A stretch of 64,000 nt of DNA from Verticillium longisporum (lineage: Eukaryota; Ascomycota; Sordariomycetes; Glomerellales; Plectosphaerellaceae): NCBI GenBank assembly GCA_019188255.1, contig JAETXT010000005.1:2728001-2792000 (forward strand), given 5' to 3'. Numbering within the stretch: position 1 is the stretch's first letter; the number at the start of each line of letters is the position of its first letter. The notes below the pieces were generated by a model. The model was not told the DNA's origin, did not search any database, and saw only the letters and a program-made list of their open reading frames with translations. Below are positions 46,172 through 58,758 of the stretch, piece after piece. The translations under genes and the position numbers were made by a program.

Positions 46172-49100
46172 GGCGGGCGGAAGGAAGCGATGACCGTGAC
46201 CTCACGGATGGCCGTGACCGTGGCCGTGACCGTGACCGGGGGGACTGAAAAACGGCGTTGGGGGTTCGGGAGTATTCGCGTGCCTGGGCCAAGGGAAGAT
46301 CAGCATGTGCTGCAGCTAACGGTGGTTAGATGGCAGGACGTCGAGGCAATGATGTAAGTGCTGAGGGACGGTGGGCTAGCCGATGCAACGCCAACAAGCC
46401 ATTGGGTAATGTACAATAAGGGGACACGCGCTATGCCGGGTGTCGTGTGCCTCGCGCCTCACGCCTTGCGCCGTGGGCCCACGGTGTGCATGAAAGACAC
46501 AGGTAGGTGAGAGTAAGGCACATGATCTTCGTGTCTAGTCATGGGCTGCTTGCTAGCTGCGAGAACGACTTTATGCGGGATGCAGGATGCGGTCCAGATT
46601 AGGTTATGACAATTTCTCTCGGGCGTCCGCGGGCGGCATAGCGTTCTATGGCTTCACTTGAAGAGGATCGGCCGACGAGACAGATGGGCCCCAAGACCAC
46701 GAGCACCTCGTGTTGGGGCCACATGGGGGGGATAGGCAAGGTACCTAGGTAATTCAAGGGGAATAAAGACACAGTACGAAGGTAGGGGAGGGTTGGCGAC
46801 GGGCCGCTCTTACCAGGGGGTTGGTCGAAAGTGTGTGTGCGTGTGTGTGTGTGCTGTGCTTGTAAGGATGGTTAGGGTTGGACCAAACTCAATTGTATTG
46901 GGTCGGATCGAGGGATGAGAGTCGTATTGAGGTAAAAGATCTGAGCGATGGACATGGATGCGCAGGTCCCAAGTAACCACTCGTCCAGGAACAGACTCGT
47001 CCAGAAACAGGAATGCAAAAACGAAGGAGGCTGAAGAGAGAGTTTGACGCGGCAGCCCAAAGCAGGAGGCCAACCGAAGGCGTAGAAGGGGGAAACAAGT
47101 GGTCAAATGTGGTACTGATAGAGAGCGTTGTTGACATATGCCAGAATCGCAACGGCCGAGGTTCTTCTGCTATCAAGCCGTCTGCCCTGCGCAGTCGTGG
47201 AGTCGTCGTGCTAGTGCCAGGCCTGTCCCGCTCGTGGGGTCGATCAAAAGATGGGGAAAGGGCGAAGCTTGTGCTTGTGATTGCGAGAAAAGGCACCGAA
47301 ACGTTCCGATCCAGAGTGAGTTCTGAGCGGACTAGACAGGGCTCTCAAGCCAACAACGACAACTGGCACTGGCAGGATGGGATCCAGGATCAGAGGGCGA
47401 TCCCCCAGGCGCCGATGTGTTTGTGATTTCGCTTATGGCTTGATGCTACCCCTGAACAGGCACACTGTAGAGGCTGGTGTCACCCGTCCTGAAGAGGAAA
47501 TCGTTGGACGCAGGCCGAGGCAACGTGTGCTTCTGATGATCTAAGTGTCTCGTGCTTCTGACGATGGGATAGGAACGACAACGATGTGCTGTGGAGGGCT
47601 GTCCAGGCCACCATACATCAGACGAAACGTCGAAGACAAAGCCAGCCAGGACAAGACGGGGATAGCCAGGGGACGAGATGTTGCCTGTCTCTGTCTCTGC
47701 TTCTGTTCCTGCGGGAATACCCAGAAATTTAGGGTCGCGACCGCGTCTGAGTAGCCGTGAGCTCCACAGCTTCGGCTTTAGCGTCAGGGCAGATGCGGAG
47801 AAAAAAGGGAGGCTGAGGCCTGGTGCCGATGCCGATGCTGCTGTTGCTAATCAATATGACGATGATGGGAGAGGAAACATGACCTCGCCAGGTGTTCCGG
47901 TGTTTCTGGTGTGCTGGCGAGTTGGTCCTGCGCGGCATTGGCAATGGCGTTGGAGCTTCCTTCCTTCGCCAGGCAGACCAGACCAGATGAGGCCAGACCC
48001 AGGCCACAGTGGAGGCGTTCATTAGAAATGAGAATGGCATGTGACACTCCGCTATCGTCATAGCTTGGCTACCGCAATATGCCCCTGCGAATCGACGAAC
48101 TTCGTCCCCGTGACAGCCAATGACAGACGGCGACAGCAACCCCCTAGAGCGATATCTCAGGTAGCCCAGGGCTAATGTTGGGGAAAGTGGGCGGGCGTGC
48201 TGCACCTGCGTGCACCTGCACCCTCCCTCAAGTGTGACTGCCTATGTGGCCCAGCAAAGCCAGCACCCAAGATGGCCGCCCCGGATTTGACAGGGATCTT
48301 AGCACCAGGTGCCCCCCCCAATTCCTTCCCCCAGAAGCAGCCTGCAGCCCGCAGGTCAGCAGTAGCAAGCTGGCTGGTCCTTCCATTCGTTTTCTACGGA
48401 ACCCGCCAGCCTGCCTGAAGGAAGCCACGGGGCCCACGGACACTGCCTCTCAGACAAGGACTCAGACCCAGCTAGACACAGACCCAGACACAGACCCCCC
48501 AAGGGCGTCTTCTCCATCTTCACCTGCCTGCACACCTGCACTTGTACCCGCACCCATACCCTCAACCTCGACACAAACTCAACACCACTCAACACCACTC
48601 AACACCACACACCGCACCACCACCATCAGCCTCCACTGAGACCTGACCCGCCTACACCCTCCCTCTCCCCCGTCCCAACCGATCACGGAACACGCCGGCT
48701 TCCTCGCTCATCTGTCTCTCCAGCCCATTAACGCCTGTGTCGTCTCTCGTCTGCCGCTTCAATCTACCTTCTCTTTTACTCTCTCTTTCGCACCCACTCC
48801 CTTCCACCCTTTCAGACACCGAACCGACGGACGACGCGGCCAGAGCTCGGGCATCCAACATCTCAGCCTCACCGGACGCAGACGTTTTGCCGCTCGAGTT
48901 GGACAGCGCACATCTCTCTCAACCATTGAACGATCTTTGATTCCCATATCACATATCCTACACTGCGCCTCAGTTCGACAAAAGAGTACCAAGACCACCC
49001 CTCCAGATCCCCGGATTCCGGCAATCTACCGCGCGTCATCTATTCACAACATCATCTTCCGTCATCTTCACGTGCCACAAACTCGACAATCTACAACGCC

Positions 49101-49318
49101 TAACGCTGGCGCATCCTCTTGAACACAGCAACGCACATTCGAGCCTCGAACAACAATCGTAGCACCTACCTCTGCCATGCACATTAGGAGACCAAGCTCG
49201 TAGAATGCGACAAACCTGGGCATTTCGAACCACCCAGTTTCCCTCGAATATACTTTGAACATCCACCACAACCCTTTTCGTCCAAGACGCATCCATGCTC
49301 GCTGTACAACGTCCCACA
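46172..49318. other. Long intergenic stretch, no supported gene
   Basis: 3.1 kb between two divergent genes. It contains a CCGTGACCGTGG-type hexamer repeat (46202-46232), a TACCTAGG piece (46738-46750), a GT run (46831-46853) and CAACACCACT repeats (48580-48612). From about 48600 it is CT/CA-rich and probably the leader of the bHLH gene. Frames are short and without domains. Confidence 0.45.
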
Positions 49319-50806
49319 ATGGGTTCGTCGCAGCCCTCGGATTCGAATATGGTCTTTGGCTGTAGGCACCCGCCCCTCACACCCTTTGCTTACGAGCAAC
49401 AAACATACTGACAGTATACTGCTCTAGATGCCATTGACGAGTCGCAAGACTTTTTTCTCGACCCTCCACCCGAACCCGCGCCTGGCGCGCCCATCCTTTC
49501 CGACAATGACTCGAAAATCATATCCTCTTTCTTCGACGACATGACCGCCGACCACTATAACGTCCCTTCCTTCGGCGAGGGTCTCAATTACAGCGACGCC
49601 TGGCTGTCTCTGCCGCCCCAGTTCATGGGCACTGCGCCGTCGCTGGGCCAGGCGTCATTCGGTGCGCCGCTGCACTCTCCAGGCCATGAACTGCACCACC
49701 AAGACTTTTCCGACCTCATGCCGTTAGGCTCTGCGATGATGCCGCCACCACCGCCGCCACCTCAACAGCACATGATGTCGCATCCCCGCCCCTCGGTCGA
49801 GCAGCAGCCATCACCCGACGTCCTGGCGGCCGCCACATTGTTGCAAAACGGCTCGTCCTCGCGACACCACTATCATAACACTGGCGGCTCCATGTTCTCG
49901 CCGCCACATAGAGGCATCCCCTCGCCACTTAGCCAGCAGCTAGGCCACCAACTGCGACATCAGCCGCTTGAGGAGTTCAAGCGCGCCGAACGCACCAACG
50001 GCTTCGCAGAGAGTAGGATGGAAGAACAGCATATGGGCATGTTTACCGATCTCGTATTTGGTCCTTCACCCGCCGCTCCCAGCCGGCCAGCCCCACCACC
50101 TCCTAGGCAGAACCTGGTGCCGATGGAAAAGCAATGGGGAACGGTCGCGCGCTTCAGCAGCCGTCCCCACAGCTTTGTTCCGGGCACGGCGGGCGAGACG
50201 TAAGATGCACCGTCAAAGAACCAGTTGCGGCACATGGAGTGCCTCGAGCCCAGCCGCAGCGCATCGAACACTCGTCCCTCGTCTCCGCTGGTCAATGGTG
50301 AATCATCGGGGGCATACATGAAAAAAGTGCCAGAGTCAGCAAGCACCCGTTTGGAAGATGTCGCTGAAGGCCCACCCCGTAAGAGGAGGAAGAGCCGAAG
50401 CGCGAAAGAGGAAGACGATGATGGCTCGGACGACGCGGAACCTCCCCTCAAGGGAGCCCGCAGGAAAAAAGGAAAAGAAGTCGCCACAGCGAGTGGGCAG
50501 GTACCGCTGCCAACAGCAGAGAACGGCATGAGCGGGCGGCGGCGCAAGTCAGCGACGGGGCCGAAGCCGCAACGAGAGAACCTGTCGGAGGCGCAGAAGC
50601 GCGAGAATCACATTCGCAGCGAGCAGAAGCGGCGCACGCTCATCAAGGAAGGGTTCGACGACCTCTGCGAGCTTGTGCCAGGGCTCAAGGGTGGTGGTTT
50701 CAGCAAGAGCACCATGCTCACCATGGCGGCCGACTGGCTTGAAGACATGCTGCAGGGGAACGCCAAGCTGACGGCGCAACTGGATAAGCTTGAGGGGAGG
50801 GCGTAA
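49319..50806 (+). CDS. bHLH transcription factor with an in-frame TAA or unrecognised intron
   Basis: Exon 1 (49319-49361) and exon 2 (from 49428) join as SNMVFG-YAIDESQDFFLDPP across a 66-nt intron. The N-terminal half is Pro/His/Ser-rich. The bHLH lies at the C-terminus: basic region ENHIRSEQKRRTLIKEGFDD, helix 2 GFSKSTMLTMAADWLEDMLQ, preceded by PPRKRRKSRSAK. The basic region with His-Glu/Gln-Arg spacing suggests E-box (CANNTG) binding. At 50201-50203 the frame meets TAA, yet the same frame continues to the bHLH. The stop lies inside a good donor (GTAAGA at 50200), and splicing to a CAG at 50253 or 50259 keeps the frame. So a 54- or 60-nt intron, a real nonsense codon or an error are all possible. 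An upstream ATG (49295) is also in frame. Confidence 0.78.
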
Positions 50807-51935
50807 CCATGGGGACGGGGGCACGGGTTGTTTTGTTGTATATGACGTGGACTGATGTAAACCGGGGGAGCATGCAGGAGGAAATGTTTTGGCGTTGGCT
50901 GGTTCGTGGGCGGATGGTGTGGTGTGTGGGAATACCCCGTGATGTAACGACAGACAGATCTGGCAAGAGAAGATCGAGCAGAGAGAGTGTCCGGAGGCAC
51001 AAGGAAGGCCCGCCGTGACAGAGTCAAAGCGAGCGAGGCGGCATATAAGTAGAGAACCTTCGCTCGGGCTGGCTCAGACCGATAGGCTGACAGCTCAACA
51101 AATCCTACCTTGTTCAACATTTCTTTGTCTCCGTCTCTCGGCCGAGGTCACATTTCACTAACGATGTACGAGCCCCGAGCGGGGATCAAGGGAAGCGAGG
51201 GAGGGGTGTGTGCAGACGATGTGGGCAGATGGAAAGACGTATGAAGGAAAAAAAACAAAGGGAAGCCATGTCAGAAGCTGTCCCGAGGGTTCTGCCACGC
51301 TTGCTTGCCCGGGCGGGGATTCGGCACATGTGAGAGACGGGCAAGCCCATACAACCAGCCAAGTCAGTCAATCCCACGGGGAACCGCGTTCGGGGGTCCT
51401 GTCCGCTTTCATGGGACCAGGTCGTGGGCCGGGGGAGGTTTTTGAGCACGGGTGAGGCTGAAAGGAGTAGGTGAGCCCGATGGCCTGGCTGGGCGTGGGT
51501 CTGGAGCGTCTTGTCTGGGTGCTGCTGGGTTTTGGGGGGGATCGGATCTCTTTCTTTTTTGTGTTTTCGGGCAAGGTCGCGGCGCTAGCTGTCAGGATTC
51601 CACAATGACCATGTATTCTTCGCTTTTTCTGGAACGAGGTTTGGCGAAGCTTAAGGTTCTGGGAAGGGGGGCATGCTTCGATTATAGGCTGAGCAAACCT
51701 TGGGCTGGTTTCGTTGTACGGAGACGTTTGGAGGTGGCATGTCACTGGTCTTGCTAGATTCGATGCATCCTTCACAGGCCGGCTAAATTCCACTCGCGCC
51801 GGAATAGATCAATGTAGGATATCGATAGTCTCAACGCAGGTCAACTGAGTGTTTGGGATTCTCGAGCCCAGTGATCCAGGGGGGCTTCTCCCAACCACGT
51901 GCATCCCCCTTCCCCTTGCAACCCACCCCAGACAG
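50807..51935. other. Convergent intergenic region, no gene seen
   Basis: 1.1 kb of 3' flanks of the bHLH and GET2 genes, G-rich in the plus strand around 51410-51560. Nothing coding recognised. Confidence 0.5.
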
Positions 51936-53071
51936 CTATCCCTTCACCCAAGCAACGACACCGAGCACAAAAACGCAGACCAGAATGTCCCTCCTCACGC
52001 TGGCGAAAACATTGCCGTACCGCAGCGCCGTCTCGACCCAGCCCCTCCACGGGCCTGGCAGAAAGGCAGCAACGGTCCAGGCGATGCCGGCCTCGGCAGG
52101 CCGGCCCTTGAGCAGGAACATCCTCGTCGTGATGAGCAGGGCCTCGGCCGTGGCGAACATCCAGAAGAAGACCTCCCTGCCCTCCTCCATGCGGTTGACC
52201 TCGCCGACGACGTCGTCGCTGGCCGTCGGGTACGTGAGGGCCAGCGCCGTGCGCTCGCGCTGCGCCTTGGCGCCCGTAAAGTGCGTCGTCGTGACAATGT
52301 AGAGACCCAGCGTCAGGGCGAAGATGGCGTGGAGCACGCGCCAGAGATAGTCTGCCGAGGACGACGACGCCTGCGCCTGTGCCTGCTGGCCAGCGGCGCC
52401 CGGCATGCCTGGGAAGCCTGGGAAGCCCGGCGGGAAGGGACTGCCGTCGGCGGCGCCAGGGAGGCCGCCGCCCGCCATCATCTGCGAGAGCATCTTCATC
52501 ATGGGGTCCTCGTCGCCGGCGGCGCCCGGGGCGGCAAAGGCGGTTTGAAAGTCGGTGGGCGGAGGTTCGCCGCCGGCGGGGGGACGCCCGGAGCCCCGCA
52601 TCATCTGGCGGGGCTGGGCCTCGGAGAGGTCGTTTGGGTTGGAGCCAGCGCCGGGGCCTGCGCGGGGCGGGATGCGCTGCGTAGCACTTGGCTCGTAGTA
52701 GTGCTGCGAGATGTCGACCTCGTCGGGGTCGGCATGATCGGCGGCGGCGGAGGAGGAGGCAGGTGGTGGCGGCGGCGGCGCGGCTGCTTGCTTTGTGGGT
52801 GCAGGTGACGCCGTGGCTGAAGGCGCTGGTGATGAAGTTGCCGAAGAGTCTGCGGATCATGGTGTTGTCAGCGAACAAAGACATCCATGATATGATCAAG
52901 ACGAGGTAAGTGTTTATCATTCATACCTGGTGCGCGGCCGCCTAGGCCGGTGATCTTATCGAGCCGTGATGCACCTCCGGCCTTGATCTTCGCTTCCCTG
53001 CGTTCCTTGCGCAAACGAGCTTGCTCGGAGGCTCGCTGAGCAGCAGCATCCTCAGGTGTGAGTTCGGTCAT
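51936..53071 (-). CDS. GET2: GET complex subunit 2 (tail-anchored protein insertion receptor)
   Basis: Two exons (53071-52927, 52849-51936), 352 residues. The N-terminus RLRKERREAKIKAGGASRLD followed by KITGL is the Get3-binding motif of Get2. A Pro/Ala/Ser-rich linker, then EVDISQHYYEP and a Met/Gly-rich part with FPPGFPGFPGMPG. Three hydrophobic helices close the protein: YLWRVLHAIFALTLGLYIVT, FFWMFATAEALLIT and DILVCVFVLGVVAW. With Get1 it forms the ER membrane receptor that captures the Get3-cargo complex and inserts tail-anchored proteins. The intron (GTATGA...CCGCAG, 77 nt) is phase 1, and the join gives GRAP-D-SSATSSPAP. Confidence 0.92.
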
Positions 53072-53505
53072 TTTGGTCGTGATCGTGGGGAGGAAAGCAG
53101 CACTTGTCGATGGCCACGACCAAGTCAAATGGTGGGAGTGGTCGAGTGACGTTTTGTGGACGAGAGCAAGGAGCGAGTGGCCTCCAAATGTGGCAGGGGT
53201 CCATCCTTATCTTATCGATTTCCACCCCCCTTCGAGCAGTGAATTGAACCCTACCTCTCTCTACTACAACAGGGTTCAAGTCTTGAGCATGCATCCCATC
53301 CATTATTGACAGACTGGTCACACAACGGTCACTGGGTTCATATAATTTTCCCAAAAAATAAACAGTTCATGACGTTAAAGGCTACACCATGTATATTGCT
53401 TGCTTCACCGACCGGCCTCCGCCAAGCCCTTCGGTGCTGCGCGGGCGCAAGATCACCCTCGCTGCGGAGCTTGCATTAACACTTTTGCTCGTCAACTTCG
53501 TCAAA
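53072..53505. other. Intergenic between SEC31 and GET2
   Basis: 434 bp, the 3' flank of SEC31 and promoter side of GET2. No other feature recognised. Confidence 0.5.
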
Positions 53506-56500
53506 TCAAGGCGTAGCCTTGCTCATGCTGATCAGTCGCTTGACACCGACCTAAGAGAAGTTAGCTTGCGTGCGTGACAGAATTCCAACCAGGAGACAAA
53601 CGTACCATCCAGTTGCCGCACTCCGTCGTCTTCTCACGCTGAACTTCCACCTGCAGGGCCTGCGCCCCGTCGTAGTCCCTCGCTTGAAGAGCCTCGGCGA
53701 TCTGGTTGAGCTTCTCAATCGTATCAGGCTGCACCAGTTCTTGGTTGTTGAGGTGGTCAAACAAAAGGTTGAGACGCTTCTGCGTGTCCTTAACCTGGGG
53801 CCCGAACGACGCCGGCGCCTTGCTAGTGACCCTCTGCATATCCGAGCTGAACACCTCAACTAGGCGCTGTGCATTAGCCGGGATGTGGCTGCGGTCGCCG
53901 GTGGGATGCCTCGCCGGTGGGGGTGCTGAGGCTCTGGGCGGAGGAGGCGTCGGCCTGGCGCCCGCAGGCGGTCCACCGGGAGGAGGTCCTGCTGAAGGGG
54001 GAGGGCCGCCGGGAGGAGGGCCCGTCGGGGGCGGACCGGATGCCTGCGGAGGCGCCTGGTAGGGCGAAGGCGCATACTGGCTTTGAGGGGTTCCTGCAGA
54101 TGGGGGTGGCGCATACGGGTTCCTTGGGGGCGGTGCGCTGCCCAGAGGAGGCCCGGCCGAGGGCATTGGTTCCCGAGGAGGCTGGCTCGTCTGCTGCGCT
54201 GCGGGGCTAGGCGCATACCGGTTGGAAGGAGGCGGCCCGCCAGGAGGAGCACCATAGGGCGAAGCGGTTCGGGGCGGCATCTGGGGGATCTGCGGGTGCG
54301 GCACAGAGCCAGGCTGAGGTGTTGGGGGAGCATAAGCGTTGCTGGCAGACGACGTAGGCCTCGGTGGCCCCTGGAAGGACTGCGGAGGTCCCGACAGGGG
54401 AGAGGTGACACGGGGGGTGCAGAGGCCTTCGGAGGAGGGGGTGGCGGCGTAGCCCCGTTCGCTGTCCGTAGGGTCCCTGAGGAGGAGGTCCAGGGTGGCC
54501 CGGCTGGCTGGCAAAGGGAGATGTCACAGGGGCGACGCTGGGAGTAGACCTCCGTGGAGGAGGAGCAGCCCTTGCGACCAGAGGCACGTCGTTCCAGTTC
54601 TCCGTCGGCTTGGCTCCGGCACGGGCGGGGAGCTGTCGGTGTTGGACCTCGAGGCGGGGCGCCAAACTGGTTGTTGAACTGGTTCGTGGGGGCGCCGTAA
54701 CCAGTCGAAGCCTGGTAGCTTTGCTGCGGCGTGGGCGCCGGCTGCTGGTAGCCTCCAGAAGGAGCATAGGGCGTAGAAGTGGCCGGAGGAGCGTACAGGT
54801 TCGGCGTCGGGGGCGCGTAGGGGTTGCTACCGGGGGTCTGGGCAGGCGTCGGGGCAGAGTAAGGGTTGAGCGCCGGCTGGGCAGGCTGTGAATGCTGGGG
54901 CACAAAGTTCTGGCGGGGAGTAGGCTGACGAGCTGCCTGCCTGGAGGCGGCGGCCTGGGGGGTAGCCTTCTTGGTGCCCGTCGCCAGCTGCAGTCTGTTT
55001 CGCGCCAGGTCGGCGGCGGGGTACTTGGTGGGCAGGAAGTCCAGGTACTTCTGGGCCACTGCGAGTTGTCCGTGGGCAGCGATAATGTCAGCGTACTCGG
55101 TGTACTTATCGTACAAAGCAGCCAGCTTCCAGCCCTCAGTCAACTCCTTGTCGGAGTCTCGGAACTTAGTAACGTGGCGGAAGATGGTCACCTTCTCGAT
55201 AAAGTTCTGAAGCGAGCGCGCGTGGACAGAGAAGGTTGAGTCGTCAGAGGGCTCCGTAAGACCAGCCTTCTCGGCCTCCTGCAGCTCAGCGATCCAGATG
55301 TTGACGACCTTCTCCAGCTTGGATCCAACAAGGTAGCAGAAGGAAGCATCCTTACGGAGACCGTGGTCAAAGACACGGTCGCCAAGGGCCTCGCACAGGT
55401 CGGGGAACTCCTGGGGGTCCGAGAATGTGCAGAGGACAGCCATGGTCTCCTTCCAATTCTCGAGGTCAGCGTTGTAGACGACATCCCAAAGGTTCTTATC
55501 GATGACGCTGCTGAGCAGGCGGACGTAGCTCGGGCGTCCACTCTTGCGCGCCAGGTAGGCTTTCTGGACCTTGTCGACCAGCTCCTGGCCGCCGCAGTTG
55601 GCGAGTAGGAAGGCCTCGGCAAACTGCTCCTCCTTCAGGCAAATCTCGGTGGCCTTGGTGAAGTTGCCCAGCAGAAGCGCCTTGGTGATTTGCTTCTCAA
55701 CCGCCGAGTCGTTCTCACTGAGCAGGTTGAACGGGCTATCCGTCTTGGCGCCCTTGGTAGCAGGGATGCCGCTGAGGAAATCGTCCTCATCGCCATCGCC
55801 CTCACCATCGGCAAAGAACCCGGAAACCCTCTTAGACGCAGATTTGGGCTCCTCGGCCTCCTTCTCGGCGTCCGAGGTGGTTTCGGTCTTCTCCTTGGTC
55901 TCTTCGGCGGCAGTGCCGTTGACGATTTCCTCTTCGGTGAATCCGAGGTGCTCAATGATCGCCTTCCGAGGGTTATCACCGGTCAGAGTCTCCATCACAA
56001 GCCAGTCGGCCTTCTCCTCTTCAGTCACGGCCTGGTCCTTGTGGGTTTCGCAGATGCCGACCAGGTCGCCGGACTGCAGCGAGGCCTCAAACTTCTCCGT
56101 GGCAGTGCCAATATCAGAGTCAACCGAGAACTGGGAAATGATGACCTTGGAAGCCCTGGCCTGGCCAGGTTGTGGCTTGAAGATAACAAGCTTGCCGCCA
56201 AAGCCAAAGGAGGCACCAATAGGCGGCTGAACCCACTTGGGGGCTTTAGCTAGGGAGAACGAGGCGCCCTGCGGCTGGGTCTGCGCCTGGTTGAAAAAGT
56301 CCTCTCCATCCAGCTTGTTCTGCTGTTGCGTAGCCTGCGCGGAGGTCGAGTTGGTGTTCTGCAGCGTCTGAATGGCGATCTTGCCGTCGAATCCTGCCGT
56401 GGCCGACAGGTTGGGGTTGTGGGGGTTGAAGCGGGTGAGGAACGTCCAGTTGGTAACCTCGGGGAACTCGCCGTAGCGCTCTCCGGTCTGAGGGTTCCAG

Positions 56501-57411
56501 ATCAGAGTCCTGTTGTCCTTGCCGCTGGAGATCAAAAGGTCACCGTCTTGCTGGCACCACGACAGCGAGAGCACGCCTTGGTCGTGACCATGCAGCGACT
56601 TCTCGGGCGCGTTGGAGTTCCTCAGATCCCACAGAAGGATAAGGGGGGCCGAGTCGTCAGGAGTCGCCGTCAGGAGCTTCGTCGAATTGTTGGGGTCCCA
56701 TGCGATGGCGCTGACAGCCTTGCGGTTGTTGTTCAATGTTAAGCTGGCCTTCTTGGTCTTCAGGTCCCAGACGGTGACAAAGCCACCAGATCCACCGGTA
56801 GCGAGAATGTGCGAGACCTTCCTGTTCCATGCGACGCACTCGAGGTCGTCGGACCGAGCCGCAGCGGTGCCAAGGCGGAAGGGGTTTTCGATGTCATTGA
56901 CGTCGTAGACGAAGAGCTCGCCCTTTGCGCCAGCAGTCGCGAGAATTTGAGGCCGCAGGGGTTGAACTGCAGAGATTTGATGGCGCCGGTGTGCTTCGTG
57001 GTCCTCGAGATGAAGGCATCCTCGGCGCCGGCGATGAGCTTCTCGGCATCCCACAAATCGAGGGACCCATTCTCGAGAGCTCCAGCAATGATGCCACGGG
57101 GATGGTCCTCGTCGGCTGGGCCCCAGGCAATATCGTAAAACCTGTAGACATCAATGTCAGCAACGAGGCCAGTGTTGGCACGGCGGAGCAGATGAAGCTC
57201 ACCTCGAGTCGGTGCTGATACTGGCAACAGGTTGAAGCTCGAGTCCCTGGTCTTGGTCGTCTAGGTTGAGGTCCCAAAGCTCAAGCTTGGTCTCATCGGA
57301 GAAGTCATCGGAAACTGCGCCGGCACGGGTACCGCTGACGACAAGAGGCTTCTCCGAACCAGGCGACCAAGCGAAGGCCGCGGTCCTGGGAATCTCTCGG
57401 AGGCGAACCAT
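53506..57411 (-). CDS. SEC31: COPII coat protein SEC31 (four frame breaks)
   Basis: Three exons (57411-57203, 57141-53606, 53550-53506). The start [20 protein letters not shown] and WD40 motifs ([50 protein letters not shown]) form the N-terminal propeller. The ACE1 helical part follows ([20 protein letters not shown]), then a long Pro-rich linker and a C-terminal helical domain ([20 protein letters not shown]) ending [17 protein letters not shown]31 with SEC13 makes the outer cage of ER-to-Golgi vesicles. The frame must be corrected at about 56958-56961 (one G/C missing), 54627-54630 (one too many), 54458-54459 (one missing) and 54397-54400 (one missing). The corrected length is 1263 residues, normal for the family. 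Since SEC31 is essential in yeast, these look like sequence errors. Confidence 0.95.
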
Positions 57412-57986
57412 GGTGGGAGGTGCTCAGCCCTCAGAGACGGGCGTGCAAGATGACGGGGCGGGGGATAGGGAGGTCGGTGAGAGTCACGCTCGATCGAGTG
57501 TTGGCATTGACGGTGGTAAAGGGGGATATAATGTCCTAAGGAAAGCACCGCACCGATATAGCAGGCTTGAAAAGTTGGAGGCCCTTGTGCAACTGTGACC
57601 GTGGTCAGGTATGATGCCAGATTGCAGCCCACAGCATCAAGCAGTGCAGGGACGAGCTCCCTGACTTTGGCCCCCTTGGAGCCCCCTAGCCGGGTTGGGG
57701 ACGTGCACGCCGCCTAGGCTTCTAGCCCCCCCACCAAGGAAGGCCGAATGCTTTGCCGTTGAGGGCACTGAGCTGCCGCTGCGGCGTCCAAGCTTTTGGC
57801 CAAGATCACGTGCATCACATGTTTTTCTTAGTCACCCAGCGCAACGGAGCGCCCCGCCAGAGCGCAGCGCAGAGCTCAGGCGCCATTGAGACTCAAACTC
57901 ATGCTGTTCGTTGTTGTCGTCGTCGGTGAAGCACTCAAGTACAAGTTTCGACCCAGACCAACACGCCCAACGTAGCTCACACCATC
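57412..57986. promoter_or_regulatory. Divergent promoter region of SEC31 and the RRM gene
   Basis: 575 bp between two divergent core genes. No specific motif is claimed. Confidence 0.45.
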
Positions 57987-58501
57987 ATGACCGACGCCGC
58001 GCGCTGGAAGTCAACCGTTCATGTTGGTGGTCTGGCCGCCATGGTCACCGCCGCCAACATCCAGGATGCGTTCATCCCCTTTGGCGAAATCGCAGACGTC
58101 TCACTGCCGAAAAATGACAAGCCCAACTCAACAGAGTCTCACCGCGGTTTCGCATACGTCGAGTACGAAGACGTTGATGACGCAAAGGAGGCCGTCGACA
58201 ACATGGATCAGTCTGAATTTTTTGGTCGCATCATCAGCGTCTCTGCAGCCAAGGTTCCCAAGAGCGCTGAGGAGGGGTTGGGCAGTAAGAAGGCCGTCTG
58301 GGAACAGGTATAGCGCAAACCCCTTCAAGCTCTTTACACGCAGCGCTGACATTGGTATAGGAAGGGTGGCTCGCTGAAAATGCAGTCGGAGAGGAGGACA
58401 GAATGGCATCGGAACAGGTAACGATACAGTCGGAAACACGAGGACCAGACCCTATGCAGGGACTCGAGGGTCTCGATGTGGCGGGACCGAGGCCCGAGTA
58501 A
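57987..58501 (+). CDS. RRM protein similar to the RRM of PPIE (cyclophilin 33)
   Basis: Two exons (57987-58307, 58361-58501), 153 residues. The single RRM has RNP2 VHVGGL and RNP1 HRGFAYVEYE. The stretch AFIPFGEIADVSLPKN and DNMDQSEFFGRIISV closely resemble the RRM of human PPIE. The cyclophilin domain that follows in PPIE is absent; instead the tail reads EGWLAENAVGEEDRM and PMQGLEGLDVAGPRPE. PPIE sits in the activated spliceosome, so a splicing role is likely but inferred. The intron (GTATAG...GGTATAG) is phase 0. Confidence 0.85.
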
Positions 58502-58758
58502 GAGCAGACAGGTGGATGGATGAAGTCGGTTACGGGGGTATTCTTTGCATAGCGATGGCGTTCTACAGGTACGAGGAGCACTCTCTGCACGTCATGGTGC
58601 GAGAGTCCTGCAAGACGACAAATAAAAATGCGATGTTTTCGACCCAGTCTGATTTTGTCTTGGCTGCTCGCTCGACATATACATTGTGTCGTCACTCTAG
58701 TAGCACACGGACACCAAGTCCATTCCTCGTTTCCCACCCAGACCTCCAGTATCCTGCT

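Noticed and set aside
46044..46292. Arg/Ser-rich frame upstream of the TMEM135-like gene
   Set aside because: Produced by the CCGTGA hexamer repeat and overlapping exon 1 in another frame.
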